Origin: Rhodobacter sp. SY28-1 | GTDB lineage: Bacteria > Pseudomonadota > Alphaproteobacteria > Rhodobacterales > Rhodobacteraceae | NCBI RefSeq assembly: GCF_005222785.1 | Contig: NZ_STGH01000001.1 | Coordinates: forward strand, 248,001-312,000 | Direction of reading: 5' to 3' | Length of the DNA stretch: 64,000 bases | In this document: in pieces, positions 36,555 through 45,333 of the stretch | Numbering within the stretch: position 1 is the stretch's first letter | Layout of the letters: every line of letters begins with the position of its first letter | The notes under the pieces: generated by a model | The model's input: only the letters and a program-made list of their open reading frames with translations | Databases searched by the model: none | What the model was told of the DNA's origin: nothing | Program-made: the position numbers and the translations under genes

Positions 36555-38299
36555 CAGTGGCTCTCCCGCGCGACGGCGTTGCCACGGCAGCCAACCAGAA
36601 AGTCCATGTCAGCCCCCCGGTCAGCGCCCTGGACGTGGTCGTGGTACAGCTTGGCATAGCCGCCCGATGGCGGTTCAACGGCGGGTTTCCACGCTGCAAG
36701 ACGGGTCTTCAGTTCTTCGTCGGAGATGTCGAGGTGCAGCCGGCGGTTCGCCACATCCAGTTCGATCATGTCCCCGTTGCGGACCACGGCCAGCGGGCCA
36801 CCCCGCGCGGCTTCGGGCGAGGTATGCAGGACAACGGTGCCATAGGCAGTACCGGACATGCGCGCGTCGCTGATCCTGACCATGTCCGTGATCCCCTTGC
36901 GCAGGACCTTTGGCGGCAGGCCCATGTTGCCGACCTCGGCCATGCCGGGATAGCCGCGCGGTCCGCAGTTCTTCAGGACCATCACGCAGGTCTCGTCGAT
37001 GTCCAGGCTCTCGTCCTCGATCTTCGCCTTGTAGTCGTCGATGTCTTCGAACACGACGGCGCGGCCCCGGTGCTGCATCAGGGCCGGGGTAGCGGCAGAA
37101 GGTTTCAGAACCGCGCCATCGGGCGCGAGGTTGCCTTTGACGACGACGATGCCGCCCGACTGGGTGAGGGCTTTTTCGGCTGGAAGGATCACGTCGTCAT
37201 TGTGGCTGCGGACGTCCTTGACCTCATCCCAGACACCGCCGCCGGAGACGGTAAGCGCGTCCTTGTTCAGAAGGCCCGCCTCACCCAGCCGCTTGATGAC
37301 CGCAGGCAGGCCACCGGCGTAGAAGAACTCCTCCATCAGGTATTTGCCCGACGGCATCAGGTTGACGATGGTCGGGACATTGCGGCCCCATTCGTCCCAG
37401 TCGTTCAGGGTGAGGTCAATGCCACAACGGCCCGCGATGGCGAGGAGGTGGATCACGGCGTTGGTCGAGCCGCCGATGGCCGCATTGGCGCGGATGGCGT
37501 TCTGGAAGGCTTCCCGCTTCAGGATGTCCGACGGCTTCAGGTCGTCCTTCACCATCTGCACGATGCGGCGGCCGGTGAGGTGCGCCATGACGCGGCGGCG
37601 TGAGTCGACGGCCGGGATCGCGGCGTTGCCGGACAAGGTCATCCCCAGTGCCTCGACCATGCTGGCCATGGTCGAGGCCGTGCCCATCGTATTGCACGAC
37701 CCGGGCGAACGGGACATCGAGGCTTCGGCTTCGACGAATTCCTCTGCGGTCATTTCACCGGCCTTGACGGCTTCGGAGAACTTCCAGAGATGTGTGCCCG
37801 AGCCAACCCGTTCACCCCGGTAATAGCCGTTCAGCATCGGGCCGCCAGAGACCATGATCGTCGGCAGGTCGACCGAAGCCGCGCCCATCAGAAGCGAAGG
37901 CGTGGTCTTGTCGCAGCCGACCAGGCACACAACGCCGTCCATCTGCTGGCCACGAATGGTTTCCTCGACCGCCATAGCTGCGAGGTTGCGGAACATCATT
38001 GCCGTGGGGCGGAAGCCGGATTCCGAAACCGAGAAGACCGGGACGATGACCGGGAAACCGCCAGCCTCGTAGACCCCGTGCTTCACCCGCTCGGCCAGGT
38101 CGTTCAGATGGGCATTGCAGGGGTTGAGTTCGGAGAAGGTGTTGAGGATGCCGATCACCGGGCGGCCGTCGAACAGGTCGGCGGGAAGGCCCTGGTTCTT
38201 CATCCAGCTGCGATGGTAGATCGCATCTTTTGACGTGCCAGCGAACCATTCCTGCGAACGGAGCTTGCGGGGCCACGGGGCGGGCGTGAATTTTGACAT
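36554..38299 (-). CDS. Sugar acid dehydratase, IlvD/Edd family (L-arabonate dehydratase type)
   Basis: The 581-residue iron-sulfur dehydratase converts L-arabonate (or D-galactonate/D-fuconate) to the 2-keto-3-deoxy acid. Cluster cysteines are visible in VGCDKTTPSLLM and SRSPGSCNTMGTAST, with a third in the N-terminal NPCNAHLNDL; AIGGSTNAVIHLL and the C-terminal SDARMSGTAYGTVVLH are family marks. The start WPRKLRSQEWFAG is typical of the sugar-acid branch rather than of IlvD itself. AAGGAG lies eight bases before the ATG at 38299. It sits 12 bases after gguC. Confidence 0.92.
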   Translation of the reverse strand: MSKFTPAPWPRKLRSQEWFAGTSKDAIYHRSWMKNQGLPADLFDGRPVIGILNTFSELNPCNAHLNDLAERVKHGVYEAGGFPVIVPVFSVSESGFRPTAMMFRNLAAMAVEETIRGQQMDGVVCLVGCDKTTPSLLMGAASVDLPTIMVSGGPMLNGYYRGERVGSGTHLWKFSEAVKAGEMTAEEFVEAEASMSRSPGSCNTMGTASTMASMVEALGMTLSGNAAIPAVDSRRRVMAHLTGRRIVQMVKDDLKPSDILKREAFQNAIRANAAIGGSTNAVIHLLAIAGRCGIDLTLNDWDEWGRNVPTIVNLMPSGKYLMEEFFYAGGLPAVIKRLGEAGLLNKDALTVSGGGVWDEVKDVRSHNDDVILPAEKALTQSGGIVVVKGNLAPDGAVLKPSAATPALMQHRGRAVVFEDIDDYKAKIEDESLDIDETCVMVLKNCGPRGYPGMAEVGNMGLPPKVLRKGITDMVRISDARMSGTAYGTVVLHTSPEAARGGPLAVVRNGDMIELDVANRRLHLDISDEELKTRLAAWKPAVEPPSGGYAKLYHDHVQGADRGADMDFLVGCRGNAVARESH

Positions 38300-38311
38300 G
38301 GCCAAAGCTCC

Positions 38312-39295
38312 TTACAGCGGGCGAACTTGCGTCAGGCCCTTGGTCTTGGGCGCAAACGTCAGAGTATTGCGAAGCGGTTGACCGAAGTCGGGCACCGAAA
38401 TCTCGAAGACATCTCCGTTCTCGGTCTTGATCCCGTCCGCAAAGGACAGGGTTGCCGTGCCGAAGTAGTGCACATGCAGGTCCCCGGGCTGGCGGAAGAT
38501 GTCGTACTTGAAGTGGTGGTGTTCCAGGTTGGCAAAGCTGTGCGACATGTTCGCGTCGCCTGACAGGAAGGGCTTTTCCCACAGCGTCTTTCCACCGCGA
38601 ATGATGGCGCTGGTGCCCCTGACATCAGCTGGCAGGTCGCCGACCAGAATCTCCGGACCATAGGACGCGACCCGCAGCTTCGAATGTGCCAGCCACAGGT
38701 AGTTCACCCGCTCGGTGACGTGATCCGAAAACTCGTTGCCCAGCGCCCAGCCGATGCGGTGCGGGGTGCCGTCGGGTCCGATCAGGTAGATGCCCGCAAG
38801 TTCCGGCTCCTCACCCCCGTCCTCTGCAAATCCGGGGGCCTCAAGCGCTGCGCCGGGCGCAACGGCAGCATATCCGTTGCCCTTGTAGAACCATTCCGGC
38901 TGCGCACCGACCTCACCGGCAGCCGGCCGACCACCCTCCAGCCCCATCCGGAACATCTTCATGCTGTCGGTCAGGGTCTCTGCGCCCGCAAGCTTTGCGT
39001 GCATCGCATCGCGAGCAGAGGCACTGCCAAGGTGGGTCAGCCCGGTTCCGGTCAGGTGAAGGTGGGCCGGATCAGGGTGACTGACCGGAAGCTCGAACTC
39101 GGCCCGGGACAGGTCGACCGTCTCGCCAAGCTCACGGCGCGAGACCTCGGCGGCTAGACCCTGGCCAGAGGCGATCGCTGCAGTGGCCAGTTCATAGACC
39201 GACCCTGTGTTCCGCAGGACGCGCGCTTCGCCCGACTGGCGAACGACCACGCCCACGCCCTTCACGGTAGAAAGATGCAACATCGCCAGCCTCAC
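38312..39295 (-). CDS. gguC: GguC/AraD1 family protein (fumarylacetoacetase-like fold)
   Basis: The 327-residue protein belongs to the GguC group found after gguB in Agrobacterium and relatives. The C-terminal part has fumarylacetoacetate hydrolase-like features (EPELAGIYLIGPDGTPHRIG, GNEFSDHVTERVNYLWLAHS). Biochemistry is not firmly known; FAH-fold enzymes act on 2-keto-3-deoxy acids or hydrolyse C-C bonds. In this operon it could process the keto-deoxy acid or stand in for the missing lactonase. Its ATG overlaps the gguB stop by four bases. Confidence 0.85.
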   Translation of the reverse strand: MRLAMLHLSTVKGVGVVVRQSGEARVLRNTGSVYELATAAIASGQGLAAEVSRRELGETVDLSRAEFELPVSHPDPAHLHLTGTGLTHLGSASARDAMHAKLAGAETLTDSMKMFRMGLEGGRPAAGEVGAQPEWFYKGNGYAAVAPGAALEAPGFAEDGGEEPELAGIYLIGPDGTPHRIGWALGNEFSDHVTERVNYLWLAHSKLRVASYGPEILVGDLPADVRGTSAIIRGGKTLWEKPFLSGDANMSHSFANLEHHHFKYDIFRQPGDLHVHYFGTATLSFADGIKTENGDVFEISVPDFGQPLRNTLTFAPKTKGLTQVRPL

Positions 39296-40464
39296 TTGTT
39301 CTTGTTGTAGACGTCGAAGATCACGGCAAGCAGAAGCACCAGACCCTTGATCATCTGCTGATAGTCGATGCCGACGCCCAGGATCGACATGCCCATGTTC
39401 ATCACGCCCATGATCAGAGCCCCGATCACCACGCCGATGATCTTGCCCGACCCGCCGGTCATCGAGGCGCCGCCGATGAAGACGGCCGCAATGGCGTCCA
39501 GTTCAAACCCTGTCCCGGCTTTCGGAGTTGCCGAGTTCAGGCGTGCCGTCACCATCATGCCGGCGAGCGCGGCCAGGACGCCCATGTTGACGAAACAGGC
39601 GAAGACGAGCCGTTCGGTGTTGATCCCCGATAGTTTGGCCGCCTTTTCATTCCCGCCCACTGCGTAAATGCGCCGCCCTTGCACCGTATTCTCGGTGAAA
39701 AAGGCGTACAGCACGATCAGCACCGCCAGAACCACCAGCACGTTCGGCAGGCCACGGAAGCTTGCAAGCTGCCAGCCGACAAAGGCCATGGCTGCGGCGA
39801 TAATCAGCGTGCGTCCCCAGAACAGGCCCGACGGTTCCGGGATGATGCCGAACTCAGCGTCGCGCTGCCTGGATCGCAGGCCGATCCAGACAACAACTGC
39901 GATGGCAACCGCGCCGATGATGAGGGTCAGGCCATGCGGTTTCATCAGGCCGGTAAGGTCAGGAATGAAGCCCGAGGACATCGCCTGGAACTCTTTCGGG
40001 AACGGGCCGATGTTCTGCCCGCCCAAAAGCCAAAGCGTCGCGCCTCGGAAGACCAGCATCCCGGCCAGCGTCACGATAAAGCTCGGGATGCGCCAATAGG
40101 CCACCCAATAGCCCTGCGCAGCCCCGATCAGGCCTCCAACGATCAGCGTAAGCGGAATAACAGCGTAGACTGGCAAATCCAGATCGACAGTCAGCCATGC
40201 AGCCACCGCACCGGTGAACGCGGCCACCGACCCGACGGACAGGTCGATATGCCCGGAGACGATGATGAGAAGCATCCCAAGCGCCAGGATGATGACGTGG
40301 CCGTTCTGCAGGAAGATGTTGGTGATGTTCGGCGCCTGCAGGAACATCGGCTTGCCCTGCATTGCAACCAGCACCGAGAACAGCGCCACGATGGCGACCA
40401 GCGCCAGCAGCATTCCATTCTCGCGCAGATGCCCCCCCAAAGAACTTTGCTTGTCCGCCATCAC
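39292..40464 (-). CDS. gguB: Sugar ABC transporter permease GguB
   Basis: The 390-residue inner-membrane permease has about ten hydrophobic helices and the BPD_transp_2 signature (GHVIILALGMLLIIVSGHID followed by LSVGSVAAFTGAV; YAVGGNEKAAKLSGINTERL; VFIGGASMTGGSGKIIGVVI). It is of the MmsB/XylH size class, with a long extracytoplasmic insert. It is overlapped by four bases on both sides by gguA and gguC, so translation is tightly coupled. Confidence 0.95.
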   Translation of the reverse strand: MMADKQSSLGGHLRENGMLLALVAIVALFSVLVAMQGKPMFLQAPNITNIFLQNGHVIILALGMLLIIVSGHIDLSVGSVAAFTGAVAAWLTVDLDLPVYAVIPLTLIVGGLIGAAQGYWVAYWRIPSFIVTLAGMLVFRGATLWLLGGQNIGPFPKEFQAMSSGFIPDLTGLMKPHGLTLIIGAVAIAVVVWIGLRSRQRDAEFGIIPEPSGLFWGRTLIIAAAMAFVGWQLASFRGLPNVLVVLAVLIVLYAFFTENTVQGRRIYAVGGNEKAAKLSGINTERLVFACFVNMGVLAALAGMMVTARLNSATPKAGTGFELDAIAAVFIGGASMTGGSGKIIGVVIGALIMGVMNMGMSILGVGIDYQQMIKGLVLLLAVIFDVYNKNK

Positions 40465-41996
40465 GCCACCTTCCCCTTGCCGACGTCCCGCACGATCATA
40501 GCCATGATCTTTTCTTGGCTTGCTTCCTCGCGCGTCAGTTCACCCACGATCCGACCTTCGTTCATCACATAGATCCGGTCACACATGCCCAGCAGCTCGG
40601 GCATTTCCGACGAAATCATCAGCACCCCGCGTCCCTGTTCCGCGAGATCCTTCATGATCGTGTAGGTTTCGAACTTCGCACCGACGTCGATGCCGCGGGT
40701 CGGTTCGTCCAGGATCAGAAGCTGCGGGTCGGTGAACAGCCACTTCGACAGCACGACCTTCTGCTGGTTGCCGCCGGACAGGTTCACGACCTTCTGCTGC
40801 ACGCCGGGGGTCCGGATCGCAAGTTGGGTGCGATAGCCCTCTGCTACCTGGGCCTCGCGCCGCTTGTCCAGGATCGACCGGCGCGCAATCCCGACCAGGT
40901 TTGCCAGGCTGATGTTCTTGAGGATCGGCTCTTCCAGGATAAGGCCCAGCGCCTTGCGGTCCTCGGTGACGTAGGAGATTCCGGCAGCGATCGCTTTCGT
41001 GACCGTCGAGACATCGACCGGCTTCCCGTGCATCCGCACGCTGCCCGCGTGGCTCTTTCCGTAACTGCGGCCAAAGATCGACATCGCCAGCTCGGTTCGC
41101 CCGGTCCCCATCAGTCCGGCGATCCCGACGATCTCGCCCTTGCGGACATTCAGCGACACGCCCTTTATCATCTGGCGTCCCGCCTGTTCGGGGTGCCAGC
41201 AGGACCAGTTCTCCACCTCGAACAGCACCTCACCCGGGTTAAAGGTGCGCTCTGGATAGCGGTGCGCCATGTCGCGGCCGACCATGTCGCGGATGATACG
41301 GTCTTCGGAAATCTCGGCCTTGGACAGGGTGGACACCGAGGTGCCGTCACGGATCACGGTGATCCGGTCGGCCACACGGGAGATCTCGTTCAGCTTGTGG
41401 CTGATGATGATCTGCGTAACGCCCTGGGCCTTCAGCTCCAGCATCAGGTCCAGAAGACGGTCGGCGTCAGCTTCCTGCAAGGCGGCGGTCGGTTCGTCCA
41501 GGATCAGAAGGCGAACGTTCTTCGACAGAGCCTTGGCGATCTCGATCAGCTGCTGCTTTCCGACACCCAGTTTGCCGACGATGGCGCTGGGGGGTTCGTT
41601 CAGGCCGACCTGCCGCAGCAGGTTTCCGGTCTTCTGCATCGCGAGGGGCCACGAAATCACGCCCTTCGCCGCGACCTCGTTGCCCATGAACAGGTTCTCG
41701 GCGATCGACAGCAGCGGGATCAGCGCAAGTTCCTGGTGAATGATGATGATGCCCTTTTCCTCGCTGTCGCGGATGCCGCGATTGTGCAGAGGCTGGCCGT
41801 CATAGATGATTTCGCCGTCATAGCTGCCATGCGGGTACACACCCGACAGGACCTTCATCAGCGTGGACTTTCCGGCGCCATTTTCGCCGCAGATCGCATG
41901 GATCTCTCCGGCTTCGACGTTCAGGCTGACCCGGTCCAGTGCCTTGACGCCCGGGAAGATCTTGCTGATCTCCCGCATTTCCAGAAGTGTCGACAT
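40461..41996 (-). CDS. gguA: Sugar ABC transporter ATP-binding protein GguA
   Basis: The 511-residue protein has two fused ABC domains, the usual form for CUT2 sugar importers. The first has a full Walker A (GENGAGKSTLMKVLSG) and LLILDEPTAAL; the second has a degenerate Walker A (GLMGTGRTELAMSIFG) but a full signature (NLSGGNQQKVVLSKWL) and LLILDEPTRGIDVG. It follows chvE after 62 bases that contain a stem-loop. Confidence 0.96.
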   Translation of the reverse strand: MSTLLEMREISKIFPGVKALDRVSLNVEAGEIHAICGENGAGKSTLMKVLSGVYPHGSYDGEIIYDGQPLHNRGIRDSEEKGIIIIHQELALIPLLSIAENLFMGNEVAAKGVISWPLAMQKTGNLLRQVGLNEPPSAIVGKLGVGKQQLIEIAKALSKNVRLLILDEPTAALQEADADRLLDLMLELKAQGVTQIIISHKLNEISRVADRITVIRDGTSVSTLSKAEISEDRIIRDMVGRDMAHRYPERTFNPGEVLFEVENWSCWHPEQAGRQMIKGVSLNVRKGEIVGIAGLMGTGRTELAMSIFGRSYGKSHAGSVRMHGKPVDVSTVTKAIAAGISYVTEDRKALGLILEEPILKNISLANLVGIARRSILDKRREAQVAEGYRTQLAIRTPGVQQKVVNLSGGNQQKVVLSKWLFTDPQLLILDEPTRGIDVGAKFETYTIMKDLAEQGRGVLMISSEMPELLGMCDRIYVMNEGRIVGELTREEASQEKIMAMIVRDVGKGKVA

Positions 41997-42018
41997 GTTC
42001 CCTCCCCCAAGGGAACCC

Positions 42019-42041
42019 GCCTGCGCGGGAGCGGCGCAGGC
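42019..42041 (-). other. Stem-loop between chvE and gguA
   Basis: GCCTGCGC and GCGCAGGC form an 8-bp stem with a seven-base loop in the 62-base gap. No T-run follows. Hairpins after binding-protein genes commonly protect the upstream mRNA and so raise binding protein over permease. Confidence 0.6.
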
Positions 42042-42058
42042 AGGCCCTTCGGCTCAGC

Positions 42059-43129
42059 TTACTTCAGCTGGTCCGCAGTGTAGTAGCCCGAACCCACGAG
42101 GATTTCTTCGTAGTTCGAGATGTTCACCGAGACGGGTTCCAGAAGGTAGGACGGAACAACCTTCACACCGTTGTCGTAGGTTTCGGTGTCGTTGATTTCC
42201 GGCTCGCCGCCTGCAAGGACCGCGTCCACCATCTTGACGGTGACCTTGGCCAGTTCGCGGGTGTCCTTGAACACGGTCGAATACTGCTCGCCTGCGATCA
42301 TCGACTTGACCGAGGGGATCTCGGCGTCCTGACCGGTGACGATCGGCATCTTCAGGTCGCCCGAGCCGTAGCCCACGCCCTTCAGCGACGACAGAATGCC
42401 GATGGACAGCCCGTCATAGGGCGACAGCGCGCCGTGCAGCGCCTTGTCGCCATAGTTCGACGACAGAAGGTTATCCATCCGGGCCTGCGCCACCGCGCCG
42501 TCCCAACGCAGGGTGCCGACCACGTCCATGCCCATCTGGCCCGACGGGATGGCGATCTCGCCGCTGTCGATCATCGGCTGAAGAACCGACATCGCGCCGT
42601 TGTAGAAGAAGAAAGCGTTGTTGTCGTCGGGCGAGCCGCCGAACAGTTCGACGTTCCACGGCTTCACGTCGGCAAAGCGCTCTTTCAGACCGACAACCAG
42701 CGATTCCGCCTGCTGCACGCCGACCTTGAAGTTGTCGAAGGTCGCATAGTAGTCGACCGAGCCCGAGTCGCGGATCAGACGGTCGTAGGCGATGACCTTG
42801 ATGCCCTGCGCGGCAGCGTTGTCCAGCGCGTTCGACAGCGTCGTGCCGTCGATGGCCGCGATGACCAGCGCCTTGACGCCCGAGGTGATCATGTTCTCGA
42901 TCTGGGCAAGCTGCGTCGGGATGTCGTCCTCGGCATACTGCAGGTCCGCAGTGTAGCCGGCTTCGGTGAAGGCCTTCACCATCGACTCACCGTCCGAAAT
43001 CCAGCGCGAAGAGGATTTGGTCGGCATCGCAATGCCGACAGCGCCCTTGTCCTGGGCAAAGGCCGGCAAGGCGGAAAGGGCGGCGGTGGTTCCGGCAAGG
43101 GCCATTAGGCCGCGACGGGTCAAAATCAT
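42059..43129 (-). CDS. chvE: Periplasmic sugar-binding protein ChvE/MmsA type
   Basis: ChvE binds aldoses such as L-arabinose, D-galactose, D-glucose and D-fucose, and in Agrobacterium also signals to VirA. The 356-residue protein has a signal peptide with a twin-arginine start ([20 protein letters not shown]) and mature segments [59 protein letters not shown] and [20 protein letters not shown], all typical of the ChvE group. GGAGGAAA sits before the ATG at 43129. It is the first gene of the operon, and the gbpR gene diverges from it. Confidence 0.94.
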   Translation of the reverse strand: MILTRRGLMALAGTTAALSALPAFAQDKGAVGIAMPTKSSSRWISDGESMVKAFTEAGYTADLQYAEDDIPTQLAQIENMITSGVKALVIAAIDGTTLSNALDNAAAQGIKVIAYDRLIRDSGSVDYYATFDNFKVGVQQAESLVVGLKERFADVKPWNVELFGGSPDDNNAFFFYNGAMSVLQPMIDSGEIAIPSGQMGMDVVGTLRWDGAVAQARMDNLLSSNYGDKALHGALSPYDGLSIGILSSLKGVGYGSGDLKMPIVTGQDAEIPSVKSMIAGEQYSTVFKDTRELAKVTVKMVDAVLAGGEPEINDTETYDNGVKVVPSYLLEPVSVNISNYEEILVGSGYYTADQLK

Positions 43130-43225
43130 CTGTTTCCTCCCGATGATATTTGGTTTGCATCCGCATTGAGCACGTTGACACGGCCCTTGCTTACGGACGA
43201 AGCGCACATTGCGCAGAAGACCCAT

Positions 43226-43240
43226 ACCTGTCAAATAGGT
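43226..43240. promoter_or_regulatory. Candidate GbpR binding site in the chvE-gbpR gap
   Basis: ACCT-N7-AGGT is a dyad six bases before the chosen gbpR start in the 116-base divergent gap. It roughly fits the T-N11-A pattern of LysR-type operators. Assignment to GbpR is inferred. Confidence 0.35.
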
Positions 43241-43245
43241 CTTGG

Positions 43246-44223
43246 ATGTCTTTTCATAACAGAATCGCCATGATTCCGACAGCCTCCGCCCTTATGACCC
43301 AGCTTCGCCGCCTGAAGCCCGTTCAGTTGCGCCTGCTCGCCCATTTGGCCGAAGAAGGCGCCCTCGGCGCAGCGGCCAGCAAGATCGGCATTGCGCAGCC
43401 AGCCGCCTCTCGACTCCTGGCAGAGATGGAAGCCGCCCTCGGCCTCAGCCTGCATGAGCGTCAGGGACGGGGGTTGCGACTGACCCATGTGGGTGCAGCT
43501 CTGGCACGCCGGGCCGCCCGGATCGAGATGGAGCTGTTCGACGCCGCGCAGGAAGTGGCCGAAGCTGCGACCGGACGGGCGGGCATCGTTCGCGTCGGCG
43601 CGGTGACGGGCCCCGCACTCAGCCTCATCTTGCCGACCTTGACCGCCATGCAGAAGAACCTTCCCGATTTCCGGGCCGAGGTAACCGTCGCGACTTCGAT
43701 CAACCTGTGCGACTTGTTGCGGGACGGACGGCTGGACTTCGCCCTGGCGCGCGTTCCCGCCGGGGAAACCCAGCTCGACGCGGACGTGATGGCCACCGAG
43801 CCTCTGTCGTTGGTCGTCCGCCGCGGCCACCCCCTTCTGGTGCGGCCCAAGATCACCGCCGCAGACCTTCTTCAGTATGATTGGGTCATGGGCGACGACG
43901 AAACGCTGTTGACGCAGACCGTGATGTCCCGTCTGGCCGAGATCGGCATGCCAGTTCCCAACCGCCGCATATCGACCTCGTCTTTCCTCTTCACTCTGGC
44001 GATCTTGAACCAGACCGACGCCATCGCCCCTCTGGCAACCCCCGTGGTCGACAGCCTGTCCGGCAACCCTTCGGTCCCGTTCGTGTCACTGCCAATCGAC
44101 CTCGGCCTGACAGTTGCACCATTCAGCCTGGTTACCCGCATCGGGTCACAACTGACTCCCGCAGCGCAACGCCTGGTCGACAGCATCAAGGCAGCCCTCC
44201 GGACGGCTATCCCGTCAGGCTGA
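43246..44223 (+). CDS. gbpR: LysR-family regulator, GbpR type
   Basis: The 325-residue protein has a LysR helix-turn-helix ([20 protein letters not shown] followed by [20 protein letters not shown]) and a periplasmic-binding-like effector domain ([28 protein letters not shown]). GbpR controls chvE in Azospirillum and Agrobacterium in response to galactose, arabinose or fucose; divergent placement beside chvE supports the same role here. Three ATGs (43246, 43270, 43294) could start it; the first has the best, though weak, upstream AGG. Its 3' end overlaps the convergent PanB-like gene by nine bases. Confidence 0.85.
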   Translation: MSFHNRIAMIPTASALMTQLRRLKPVQLRLLAHLAEEGALGAAASKIGIAQPAASRLLAEMEAALGLSLHERQGRGLRLTHVGAALARRAARIEMELFDAAQEVAEAATGRAGIVRVGAVTGPALSLILPTLTAMQKNLPDFRAEVTVATSINLCDLLRDGRLDFALARVPAGETQLDADVMATEPLSLVVRRGHPLLVRPKITAADLLQYDWVMGDDETLLTQTVMSRLAEIGMPVPNRRISTSSFLFTLAILNQTDAIAPLATPVVDSLSGNPSVPFVSLPIDLGLTVAPFSLVTRIGSQLTPAAQRLVDSIKAALRTAIPSG

Positions 44224-45012
44224 CCTGTCCAGCCAGTCACGGAAGGCTTCGACAACATCGGACTCGCAGTCCACCAGATACTGCGGGGCAGGATAGTCGC
44301 CCGCGTGAACATCGGCTGCAAAGCGGCTCATCGCATCGATCCGCAGGGTCTGCAGCCGGTCATGCTCGGCAGCAAAGTCGGCATAGACCTTCGCATGTCT
44401 CGGCACCCGCCCGCGGTTCTGTCCCAGCACATCGTCGCTGAACAGATACTGTGCGTGACCCGCCGCACCGGCACCCATCGAGATCAGAAACAGGCTCGTC
44501 CGTTCCGCAATCGCCTGCGTGATGGAATGTGGCACCACCTCGATCTCGACCGCAAAGGCCCCCGCCTGTTCCAGCGCCACGCACTGGTTCCAGACAAGTT
44601 GCGCGGTTTCCAAGGTCTTGCCCACCGCCTTGAATCCGCCGGTCCAGGTCCGCTTTGACGGGATCAGCCCCACATGACCACAGACCGGCAGACCGTGGTC
44701 CGCCATCGCGCGGACGGTGGCCAGCGAACCCGAACAGTAGAAGCCATCGGCTCCGTGCTTGAACAGCGGAAAGGCCCAGCGCAGGAAATCATCCGTCCCG
44801 CCGATCTCGTAGAAATTGTCGCCGGGGAAGGCGAAGGCATCCGGAGCCACGTCGCGGAAGCGACGGTCCATCACCATCGAAGGGGGAACCGACAGAAGCT
44901 CGACCCCAGCCTTCGCGGCAGCCTCTGCCTCCTCCAGCGTCTCGACCCGCAGCATCGCAAACTGGTGCTTGCCGCGGGCATCCATCAGGTCCCTTACGGT
45001 AGGTGGGGCCAT
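44215..45012 (-). CDS. Ketopantoate hydroxymethyltransferase-like protein with altered metal site
   Basis: The 265-residue TIM-barrel protein matches PanB in its second half: GHVGLIPSKRTWTGGFKAVG, then ALEQAGAFAVEIEVVPHSIT and LISMGAGAAGHAQYLFSDDV, where the catalytic glutamate is kept. In the first half the canonical metal-binding VGDSLG is replaced by SVPPSM (residues 41-46), so the Mg-binding aspartate is lost. It is translationally coupled to the Rieske ferredoxin gene (TGATG at 45010-45014), far from any panC. A distinct C1-transfer or lyase function in this island is more likely than pantothenate synthesis. Confidence 0.75.
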   Translation of the reverse strand: MAPPTVRDLMDARGKHQFAMLRVETLEEAEAAAKAGVELLSVPPSMVMDRRFRDVAPDAFAFPGDNFYEIGGTDDFLRWAFPLFKHGADGFYCSGSLATVRAMADHGLPVCGHVGLIPSKRTWTGGFKAVGKTLETAQLVWNQCVALEQAGAFAVEIEVVPHSITQAIAERTSLFLISMGAGAAGHAQYLFSDDVLGQNRGRVPRHAKVYADFAAEHDRLQTLRIDAMSRFAADVHAGDYPAPQYLVDCESDVVEAFRDWLDRSA

Positions 45013-45323
45013 CACTCCACCTCGACAAAGACGCGGTCGCCTTCGACCTTCACCGGGAAGGTCCGCAGGTTCACGCAGACAGGGGCGCGCTTGGCTTCGC
45101 CCGTGCGATAGTCGAACTGACCGTTGTGCTTGGGGCATTCGATCAGGTGACCCATCACCAAGCCCTCACACAGATGGACGTTCTCGTGGGTGCACAGACC
45201 TGCCGTCGCAAAGAACTCTCCTTCCGGCGAATGATAGATGGCAAAGGTCTTTCCACCATGATCCCAGCGGATCAGGTCTTCTTCATCGATGTCGTCGGTC
45301 GAGCAGGCGTCAATCCAGGGCAT
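45012..45323 (-). CDS. Rieske-type 2Fe-2S ferredoxin, MocE-like
   Basis: This is a soluble 103-residue electron carrier. The cluster ligands are C44-x-H46 in AGLCTHENVHLCEG and C63-xx-H66 in IECPKHNGQF, a standard Rieske pair. Such ferredoxins are paired with MocD-type di-iron oxygenases in rhizopine catabolism and elsewhere. It lies ten bases after the oxygenase gene and is coupled to the PanB-like gene. The reductase partner (MocF) is not in the window. Confidence 0.88.
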   Translation of the reverse strand: MPWIDACSTDDIDEEDLIRWDHGGKTFAIYHSPEGEFFATAGLCTHENVHLCEGLVMGHLIECPKHNGQFDYRTGEAKRAPVCVNLRTFPVKVEGDRVFVEVE

Positions 45324-45333
45324 GGTCCGTCCT

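Noticed and set aside
36557-37603. A 348-codon plus-strand frame
   Set aside because: It is antiparallel to the IlvD/Edd-type dehydratase, whose cluster cysteines are all present.
40362-42083. A 573-codon plus-strand frame
   Set aside because: It is antiparallel to gguB and gguA, which have full ABC transporter motifs.
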